A program made the position numbers and the translations under genes. The notes below the pieces were generated by a model, which had not been told where the DNA came from, did not search any database, and saw only the letters and a program-made list of their open reading frames with translations. Shown here in pieces: positions 51,886 through 61,492 of a stretch of 64,000 nucleotides of DNA. The DNA lies in the NCBI RefSeq assembly GCF_901000735.1, contig NC_081545.1:2834583-2898582 (forward strand), read 5' to 3'. Source of the DNA: Corylus avellana (Eukaryota > Streptophyta > Magnoliopsida > Fagales > Betulaceae). Each line of letters starts with the position of its first letter. Within the stretch, counting starts at the first letter, position 1.

Positions 51886-54800
51886 ATGAATATGGAAGGA
51901 GGAGGAAGTAGTATGATGAGGTTTGGGGAGAACGAGATGAATATGATGATGAATTCTGGTGTGGAAGCAATGAATAAGCAGTTTCTTCCTCTTCCTATGA
52001 GCGAAAATGTTTGTTATAGCCAAAGGGCATCAGCAGCTGGTTTGATGCCTGACCAAGATATGGAGGAGACCACTAACAATAGTTGTATGAGGGCTAAGAT
52101 TATGGCTCATCCCCTCTTCCCTCGCCTCTTGGCTGCCTATGCCAATTGTCAAAAGGTCTCTCTCTCTCTCTCATAATTATAGGCCCAGTTCATGGGAACA
52201 TGTTGAATTCTCAGTATTTTTTTTTGCCTTTTTTTTTTTTGGTGTGTGTGTGTGGATGAATGAGCTTCTTGCATAAACAGCTGAAAACAACAGAAGAGAC
52301 TACAGTCTACAGCAACAGTCTCCTAACAAAATCCAAAACAACTACAAACCCCAAACCAATTTTTTTTTTTTTTTTAAATGTTCTTAAAGGAATAATCAGA
52401 AACATGTTCTTAATTTAAACCCCTCAACTGTTTCTTTCTCCATGTTGTTGATTTCTGCAATAAAAGTCTCCTCTAGGATTTTACAGTGAAGGGTTTTTTG
52501 TTTTTTCCACTAGTTTTATTTGCATGGCCATGTTGTTCTGACTAAATAATTGTAGGTTGGGGCACCTGCTGAAGTGGTGGGTAGGTTAGAGGAGGGGTAC
52601 GCTAATTCTGAGGCAGCTATGGATGGAGGTTGCATAGGTGAAGACCCTGCACTTGATCAGTTTATGGAGGCCTACTGTGAGATGCTGACAAAGTACGAGC
52701 AAGAACTCTCTAAGCCCTTCAAAGAAGCCACGCTTTTCTTCTCAAGGATTGAGTGTCAGCTCAAAGCCCTAACTGTTTCTTCCTCCTCAGATTCTGGCGG
52801 TGACATTCTTAAATCCTTGGTTTTTTTTTGTTTTGTTTTTTTTTTTTTTTTTGTGTTTTTCAGTTTTAGCTGTATATATAGGTGTAACTTTTCAAGGAAA
52901 AATAATAATTTGAGTTTGATCAGACTATACAACAGGAAAGCTTTTGCTTGGAGGCTAGAGGGGTACTAGCTAGTAAGCTAGATGGCTGATATAGATATCT
53001 CTAGCCTTTTTGAGTTTTATTTATTTATTTTTTCTAAATTATGATGTGTTTAAGAACATATGAAGGAGTGATGGGAATACAAGTTTTTCGAGAGTTTCAG
53101 GAATTTTTTAAAAAGAAAATGAAAAATCTTGGGGCTTGATAGAGACAATAATTCCCATAATGTAATTAGGGTTTTTAATTCCCATAATGTTTTGTCTCTG
53201 CACATTTCTGCAGCAGTTATAGGACGTCCAGTCTTTACTAGAGAGAGATTTTTGAAATTTTGTTGGTTCTAAAAATAAAAAAATATAAAAAATCCCATAA
53301 TGTAAAGGATTTGTGAAATGGGTCTTTTGCCTGAGTCATCCATGTTCTAATTCCCATAAAGTAATTAGGGCTTTTAATGAATACGGAAAGTTCATCATGA
53401 TTATCGTTTGGTTTTGCAGAGAAGGTGAATTATACAGTTTTTGGTGTCTTAATGCGCCATAAATATTTTTCAGCGCACAGAAACTCGTGTCTTTAAATGC
53501 ATGTCTTGTCATGACCTTTCATTTCCATACATGAATCTTTCTTTTGTTTACTTTTTCTTCATGCAGATGACATCCTTGGCTGTATTTTTCGATTGTTTTG
53601 ATAAGAGTCTACAATAATATATATATATATATATAGTAAATGGACTTGCTTTCAATTTAGGTCTCCAAGATTGAGTCAAATTTTGGACGAGCATTTGTTC
53701 AGTAAAAGCAAGCTTTGGCTTGCCAAAAATGGGTCTCTAGCTATACCTTTATTCTGGTAGTATTATGAATTTCATTTATGAAACTGTGTTTCTGTGTACT
53801 TTGGAGTAAAATTGCAAACTTGTATGCTTTCTTCAGTGTACATGTATTAACCTTCTTGAAATTTCCTTTACTAAGTTTATTATCAGTTAAGAAACCTCAA
53901 TATATGATGCATTCATAATTATATGTATCAGACAGATTTTTATAAGTAATCGAAATTCATTAAAGCGTAAAGGACGCCGAGTATACATGAAGTGAACAAG
54001 ATAAATACCTAACCAGAAAAAGAAAAAAGATTAAGTAAATCATGAAAACTAGAAATATGGATACAATCATAAGCAACTATCAAGTGGTTAAGGGTTTTGA
54101 AGATTTTTCACCGTTCTCTCACGGTCTTCAAAATTTAAATAATTTATTTCTCTTCAGATACACCACATTAAGCAAGACTGAATCATTTTTTGTAGTACTA
54201 TACTTTAAAAGACAACCTAATTGCCCTGGTATCCTAATCTCATATATTTTCCATGTTGCTCATGGATTCTTTAATGGTTAAAAAGATTGGTATTTTCAAT
54301 TTTATCAATACCCTTCCTACTGTTATACTTCCAATGTTAAATTGTTGATCCTGATATCTCAAATCCTTTGCTGATGGTGACAAATTGATCACATTCTTTC
54401 TTCTTGTTGCTTTAGGCTTTAATTCTCTTTATTCTTTTTCATGATATAGATTTCTATTGCAAGATAAAACTACTTATCTGAAACTTGTACTTTCAGTTTT
54501 CATTTAAATAATAGTACTTTCACATAACTTCATGCACCTCTATTGTTGGATAATGGTATTTGTAAAATGAGTTTTTGCAGATTCACATAGTAATTTGCTT
54601 ATCTTCTTGACTTGCACGGTGATCATATAGGTCAAAATGGATATGGTGAGGAAGAGATTGATGCAACGGACAATGTCATAGATCCTCAAGTTGAAGACCG
54701 GGAGCTGAAAGTTCAGCTTCTGCACAAGTACAGTGGATATTTGGGCAGTCTCAAGCAGGAGTTTCTGAAGAAGAAAAAGAATGGGAAATTGCCAAAGGAA

Positions 54801-55231
54801 GCCCGACAGCGGTTGCTGGACTGGTGGAGCAGGCACTACAAGTGGCCGTACCCATCGGTATCTTTAACATAAAATCGCTTGCTCACATTGTATTTCTGAA
54901 ATGAATGTTAGAATTTTTTGTGATGTTTTGGTATTCATATTTCAATGGGGATATATTTTATTCAACCATATAACAAGAGATTGATTTGTTTGTTGTTGTT
55001 ATAATGCAATTTCGCGCGGTTATGCAGGAGTCCCAGAAGGTGGCGCTTGCAGAATCCACAGGTCTAGATCTGAAACAGATAAATAATTGGTTCATCAATC
55101 AGAGGAAGCGCCATTGGAAGCCTTCAGAAGATATGCAATTTGTTGTGATGGATGCTACTCATCCCCACTACTATATGGATAATATTATGTGCAATCCCTT
55201 TCCAATGGATTGCACCCCTATGCTCCTTTGA
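51886..55231 (+). CDS. STM: Class I KNOX homeobox protein, SHOOT MERISTEMLESS-like
   Basis: TALE homeodomain transcription factor expected to maintain shoot-meristem identity, with BELL partners, in the nucleus. Four exons: 51886-52155, 52556-52799, 54631-54857 and 55028-55231, total 945 nt (314 aa), in frame. KNOX1 starts near residue 67 ([20 protein letters not shown]); KNOX2 contains [23 protein letters not shown] core at 196-198 (EDRELK). The homeodomain is about 217-279 with the TALE loop WPYPS at 243-247, split there by intron 3 as is canonical, and recognition helix [14 protein letters not shown]. The ending [18 protein letters not shown] is STM-type rather than BP/KNAT1 or KNAT2/6. 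It differs from typical STM in a short, His/Asn-poor N-terminus and in the KNOX1 residues LFPRL. Intron 2 is 1.8 kb. Likely an STM paralogue or lineage variant. Confidence 0.92.
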
Positions 55232-58200
55232 TCATCACATTTTCCTAATCACTGTAACAATGTAACTCTTCTGTCTTGAGACTCTGATGCTTATATTTTA
55301 AGTGCTTGACTATTAAGACCTGCTTGTATCAAAGATTACCTGCATTTATATTTAGCACCTTGTAGGGCTACTTTGCTAGATTTGACACTTGCAGCTGAAT
55401 CAAATAGATGTTCAAGTAATGCACTCATTGATGTGACGTGTTTTTAAGTGTTTTTTTTTAAAAAAAATTCTTTTAAAATATTTTAAATTTGTCAATATAA
55501 AATATGTGTGATAAATGAGTGTAAAAAATAAGATTAGAATGCATGATGCTCCTGTAGTTGTTGTTTGGCGACTGCAACTGTGCTCTCTAGTCAACAAAGC
55601 ATGTGGTTTGATGCTGTCAACCCCCTTTCTGCCTCGGCAGTAGGCCCTCCACCAAGTGGTGAAGGTGATGGTGCCGAAAGCTTCAACAGCCTTGTGTGGC
55701 GTGGTTTGTATTTTAGTGCTTTAGAAGTATATATAAAATCAAAATTTAAGGGCTAAATATGGTTTTTTTTTTTTTTTTCCCCATCCATTTTATGCTATTC
55801 TAGAAGTTTGGAACTCCTGGAAACCATTCTGCACAAATTAATGGATTTGAGTCTAGTGCAATATTTAGGGTATTAGATTGGGTGCAATACATCTTTTTTT
55901 AGGGTTATCCATTTTAAATAAAGAGTTCACAACATGACACCAGTGCAAGATACAAAAAAGGTTGGGATGATTGTCACCCTCAAATTGGCCATCCAGGGGC
56001 TGCTGAACCACTCTCGTGTCAACAGAGTGGTTCAATCACCTTTAAATTGGCCATGGCCAAATCATTCTCTTTGGCCATTGGGGGGAGGAAGATCGAGTTG
56101 CCAAACCCCCTTATTTTTGGTTGTCGAGGATTGTCAAACTATCTCATGGCTCATGGGTGGTCAAACACCCTACGGGATATCACCAGAAAATTGCCTTTTT
56201 TTTTTTCTTTCTCTTTTTTAATTTTTTAATTTTTTTAATATATATATATTGCTTTTGATGGGTATCACACCAGATCCAAATCCTTAATAAACTATGTTTA
56301 ACAAAAGGCCATTGCTTCCAAAAAGGTCTTTGTGACAGTAGACAATAGCTAGGCTGGATTCTCTCCTCTCCCTCCCCGCATGTGAGAACTCTTTTCATTT
56401 CTAGTATGAGACCTTCTGGCTTCTTCACCCCCTAGTGATCAGTACCGCCTAGAAAGGAGGAAGAGATCCACCTCCTCGTCTCTTCTCTTTGCAAACCATG
56501 CCCCTCTTTCTTATTTTCCTTTTCTCTCTCCATTTTTTTTTTTTTTTTTTTTTTTTGTTTTTGTAGCCACCCGGCCCACCCCTTTGGCCATGGGTGGCCT
56601 CGCCACTCTCATTTGACCAAATTGGGTGGGGTGCGCCACCCTCACTATCCATGGGCTAGTTCAACCACCTCCAATTGTTTTTTTTTTTTTCTTCTTCTTC
56701 TTCTAATTTTTGTTTATTTAATTGGGGGCATTTTTGAAAATTTTCCAAATAATATGGGACAATTTTGAAAAGTTTAGACAAGAAAATGTAGGTGACGTAA
56801 GTGAGCCATTTTCCGTCAAATTAGATGGAAATGACTCAAATGGGTCACATTGCAAATTTTTGATAAAACATTTTTTTGATGTAATCCGATGTTCCCTGAG
56901 TGTCAATCATATAGAAAATATTTTTCATCCAACATTGAAGTAGAAATCCTCTTAAAGTAGTTTCGGTTTAATTGTTCTTAGTACGTACTATCTTTCTTAT
57001 TATGGCTTCCAAATTTCCTTGTTACTGTACATCTACAATAGGAATCTCTCCATGTATCGTCGATTCTGACAGCCTCTTTCTTGCCGTACGTGCCAAGAAG
57101 ACAATATTGAAATTGACTATATATATTTGGACTTTAAAAAAAAAAAAAAAAAAGATATTTGTTTTGCAAGTAGCATGGGTCATTGTTATCTCTTCAAGGA
57201 GTAGTTCAATTGGCCGTAGACTACGCCTAATGAAGTGAAGGTTACTAATTTGAATTTTCACTCTTTTTTCCGCTGTGTGGGTATGTAAAAAAAAAAAAAA
57301 AAAAAAGAGGGTCATTGTTGGGTCCCCGTCCTATTGTATTTTTTTTTTTTCCTTATTAATAGAATCTCGCTAAAAAAAAGAAAAAGAAAAAGAAAAAGTA
57401 TGTACCTAGCAGCTGGCAACGATGGACCAAACAAGGAAACGAATTAAGCAGCCTGCACAAATTAAGGGAACGTCGTCCATTGAAAACGACATGTCGACGT
57501 GAAGATTGGTATTGTCGTCCTTAATTGTTAACATAAACTGTTTGTTCCTCTCTCTCTCTCTCTCACGTTTTCATGCTTGACTTTTGCTTGCAACCAATTA
57601 TTTGGCCAAATCATCTGTTGCATTAATCTGCACCACACCCAGGTTTCCATAATCTGAAAAACACATTAATTTATTTACTTTCTGCCTTCTGTTGGTTAAA
57701 ATCCTCATGGGGGATGAAAATATTTTACAAAATCCTCTCTTTCCTGCTTGTACCCAAAAAAAATATCAAATTTACAATTTTATCTGATGTTTAACTGCGT
57801 TTTTCAAAATTGTATTTTCGAATTGTACGTTTTGATATCGGTTGCTTTTAAATTGTTAAATTTAGCTTCAGTTGTCATCTTTTGTTCTTGGCAAAGTCGT
57901 TATTGTTCTATAAATGACAATGAATAAGAATAATCAGAAAAGAGTAAAATAAGTAAACAGATAATTATTGGGTCGGTGGCATCTAATGCATGCGACAATT
58001 TAACATTTATGTCACATTAAAACATTTTTCAAGTTAAAAAAAAAAAAAAAAAAAATCATTTGAAAAAGGATTAAGGTTGATTGCTCAGATTCTTGATTCG
58101 TGTTCTTGCTTATCCGATCTCTGAAGAATACAAAAGGAATTGAGTTCAATGGTCCTAAAATCCACCAAATATTCTAAAAGGCTTTCCACTACCCCAATCT

Positions 58201-58590
58201 TTAGTGCCTCTTCAAATTTAATAAAACCACTTCCTATAATTAGTAACTTAATGAGATCTTGAAATGCTAGAAGTAGTAACTAATTAATGCCATTCACTTA
58301 ATTTATTTATTTATTTAATTTTTTTAAAGTGATCTAAAGTTTTATTCCATAGTCCTCCATTTGTGCCCCCTGATGCATAAGGGATTACGCGTGGCTTTAT
58401 GAGGTCCAATAAATTGATAATCATGAAATCAAGCAAGCTAGTTAGAGTAAAACAACCATGTCTTTTGATATTGAAATAAGATGAAGGCAAACTTGGTGAT
58501 GTTGAAAAGTTGATTCAAAGGGCTATACATTTGTAATATTTCACAATTTTTTTTTTTTTAAAAAAAAAAAACTTATAACGTTTATTAGAT
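55232..58590. other. Intergenic region downstream of KNOX gene
   Basis: No supportable gene. Includes a 64-codon open stretch near 55565 with no recognised domain; GGCCA-rich repeat DNA (55930-56190, 56560-56680) similar in words to 3750-3810; SINE copy 4 (57188-57308); and poly-T/A runs. The rest is AT-rich without visible content. Confidence 0.6.
57188..57308 (+). mobile_element. tRNA-derived SINE, family A copy 4
   Basis: AGGAGTAGTTCAATTGG (box A-like), CTACGCCTAATGAAGTGAAGG, TTACTAATTTGAATTTTC, GTGTGGGTATGT and a long A-tail. Perfect 11-bp TSD GGGTCATTGTT at 57177-57187 and 57309-57319. Confidence 0.88.
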
Positions 58591-58607
58591 CAAAACAGAA
58601 TGTTAAG

Positions 58608-59265
58608 TGTTGGGTCATGGATCAGCTTCATAATGTCCAATGAACCTCTAGGCCCGATCCAGCAAGTTGACAGACTCGTCAAGGCCTCGGACAGCTTAGC
58701 CCGATTAGGTCTCGAATGGCCCAGTCCGAGACCCAACTCATTAGGGGCAAAGCGGTCTTGTGCCAAGGATATATCGGTCATTTCACAATGCAGATATCTA
58801 TACACTCCAGATAAACGGGTAATCTTATCCCATATTTGAAAAGGCTATCTACCTTCAACATAACGTGGACCAGCTGTCGACACATAAAAGTGTAGATGAT
58901 TATCTGAGAACAATTCGGGCATTCAAATCTGATGTTATTAGATAAAAGCTCTTATCCTATAATTTCAAACTCCTGAAATTAAGGAACGGCTAACAACCCA
59001 TATCCTTCGTCAGTAACTGCACAACAAATAGATATGGAGGCCATCGATTATGAGACTACAACTACTGAATGCCTATAAAATGCAAGTCATATCTCAACTT
59101 TTAGGTGATTGCAACTCTTGCTCTCTAGCTTTTGATTGCTTATACTCTCTTCCCTAAAAATACTGACTTAGGCATCAGAGCTTTCCCGCCCGACTCCTCC
59201 TTGGAAATTGTAGTAGATCCTCGGCGGGTGTGCCATGTTAATCCCCAGAAAACTGTGCATCAACA
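58608..59265. mobile_element. Solo LTR with 5-bp TSD
   Basis: 658 bp beginning TGTTGGGTC and ending GCATCAACA (TGTTG/CAACA termini). It is flanked by TTAAG at 58603-58607 and 59266-59270. It contains a TATA box-like CCTATAAAATGC (about 59071) and the GGCATCAGAGCTTTCCCGCC segment often found near the 3' end of plant LTRs. There is no internal domain, so unequal recombination between two LTRs is the simplest origin. Probably gypsy-type, not proven. Confidence 0.85.
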
Positions 59266-59270
59266 TTAAG

Positions 59271-60400
59271 AGAAGTTCAAAAATTTGGTGTAAGACTCTC
59301 ACTCGAGTAAGTGTTCACCCAACCTTCACTCGAGCCGAGATGCTACTGGTGAGAAACTAGATAGTTCGTTTGGCTTTTGTTCGAGTGAAAATTGCAATTA
59401 GTCAGGGATTGAGACTTCGCTCAACTTTTGCTCAAGCGAGTTTGAGATTCTTTTAATGAATGCTGGTTTTGTAATTTTCTTTTCATTGTTGCAAACCTAG
59501 GCTTAAGCACAAAAAGAATAACTTGGCCGCCCACTTCATGTCATTTTTTTAGTTGATCAATAAGAACATTTTAGAGAGTTTTTCTTCAATTTTGCTATAA
59601 TTCTTATAATTTTATAAGATTTATTGAAGGGTTGTGAGTTATTGTGCTTGCATATTTCGCTTTCCACTTACGCTACGCTGCATCAACTAATATTTTAGAG
59701 CAAAATTGCTCTGCATCTCCCCGATGTCCAGAGTATCTCTCTTTATTTCTCTCTCACTATTTCGATGTTTTGAATTAATTTTTTTTTTTAAAAAAAGTAA
59801 AATAAAACAGTAACTATGAGGGATTTTTTTTTTGTTCAAGGAGAATAGTCACGCTATATAAATGTTAAGGAAAATGAAAATAAAATTTCACTTTAAAACT
59901 TAACAATGCTTTTCTCTATCACAAGAAACCAAGAAAATCCCATTCAAATAAAAAAAAAAAATCATTACAAAACAAAATTTTTTCACTTTTCCATACTAAA
60001 CATTCTTACTTTTTCATTTTTTATACACATTCTTACTTTTTTTTTTTTTTTTTTTTTAACATCAATTAATTTTTGCTATAAGTCGTGTTCATTAAAACCC
60101 CAAAAATCCTTCCCAAACGAACACTTCAATTCTTTTTTAGGTTCTTCTCTTATCTTCTTACTTTTCAAAATCACAATTGGATCAGTGTGGCTATATGATT
60201 TCCACACATGAGCTTCACGGATATAATGATAATTTTGAAAAGTGAGAAGACACAAGAAGAGCGGGAAGAAAATCTATAACACATCTCTTCTCACAACAAC
60301 AAAAATTGCCTCTACACGCTCAATGGTTGATATACTAACTAATTTTAATAAAACAGTAAATGACTTGAATAGGATTCTGGACCATTTATGGTCAATTTTT
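59271..60400. other. Intergenic repeats after the solo LTR
   Basis: 59280-59480 repeats CACTCGAGT/TCGAGTGAA-type words (for example GACTCTCACTCGAG, CTTCACTCGAGCC, TTGTTCGAGTGAAA, TTGCTCAAGCGAG), a low-copy degenerate repeat. 59890-60130 is related to the MITEs at 24734-25020 and 50225-50411 (AAATAAAAAAAAAAAATCATTACAAAACAAAATTTTTTCACTT-type core). No gene. Confidence 0.5.
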
Positions 60401-60660
60401 TTTTTTTTTTTTTTTTAATTTATTCAAATAAGGGAAAATAGGTTACATGGATCGAACAACAACGGGGTGGGCACCCTGACAACAAACCCAAATGAAAAAA
60501 TACAGTACATAATCATAGACAATAACAAAGTATTGGCAATGATTTTATTTATGATCCCATAGAAACCATAAACAAGCCGAAACTTTTCAAGTGCCCGCAT
60601 AAGACGGTGAGTAATGACAAAAGAACTCAATGAAGAGTCTCACGCGGCAATAAGAACAAC
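60398..60660 (-). mobile_element. Possible non-LTR retroelement or processed-transcript 3' end
   Basis: On the minus strand the sequence ends CCTTATTTGAATAAATT followed by a run of A (the T-run 60398-60416 on plus). An AATAAA-like signal directly before an A-tail points to a reverse-transcribed 3' end. No recognisable coding domain remains upstream, and the TSD was not found. Confidence 0.35.
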
Positions 60661-61240
60661 AACCGTTAAGTGATTGTTGCATGGAAAGTACTGCAAGACT
60701 CTCCTTGTCAAGATCAAATCACATTATGGGTGGGAGATAATAACCCACAAAAAAACAAGAAAAACAGCAACATAAAATGAAAAGTACATCAAATCAACAG
60801 AAAAACTACAACAATACAACCACCCAAAACAGCGGCACCGGCGGATGAGAGGCTTTGGTGGTTTCTGATGGGCACGTGGACGACTGGATGGGGTACATTT
60901 ATAGTCAAAATTTAATATTGTATCTAACCATATAATAAATATATAAGTACGATGGATCAAAAATTTTAAATTATTTGACATTATTTACCCATTTAATTGT
61001 AATAACCATAAATCCTCCTCACTATGGAATGATTTAAGTGAAAGGCAAATGACGACAGGTCCGTCGCTATAATAAATTTGACAATACAATCGCTCAGAAG
61101 AGAATAATAAAAAAAAAACAAAAAACAAAAGACTTAAATATATAATCATCCTGTTGGTGCCATCGCGCATGCATGCATGCATTAGTGGATGATGATGGAT
61201 GATGATGTGTCATCCACCTTCTTCACCCTAACATCCCAAC

Positions 61241-61492
61241 TCTCTCTCTCTGTCTCTCTCTTTCTCTCACACACAGCTTCTAGGGTTTCTCTACCTGCAC
61301 TCTCCCAAATCCAAACTCTGCATCTCACTTCCCTAAAACCCCACAAAACCCCTGCAATTTCCACCATAGGTCTATCCATTTCCCTCACATTCTCCCCCAA
61401 TTAAGCTTCGTGCACACCAAACCCCAAAAGTTTCCATTTTTGGCTAAGCTGAGCTGAGCTAGGCTAAGCTAAGCTTCCCAACCGCACCATTC
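61241..61492 (+). promoter_or_regulatory. 5' leader of EBS-like gene
   Basis: CT-rich leader (CT tract 61241-61269) followed by C-rich DNA and a tandem AGCTGAGCTGAGCTAGGCTA motif (about 61447-61466) just before the start. A CATGCATGCATGCAT (RY-type) repeat lies upstream at about 61168-61182. Confidence 0.45.
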
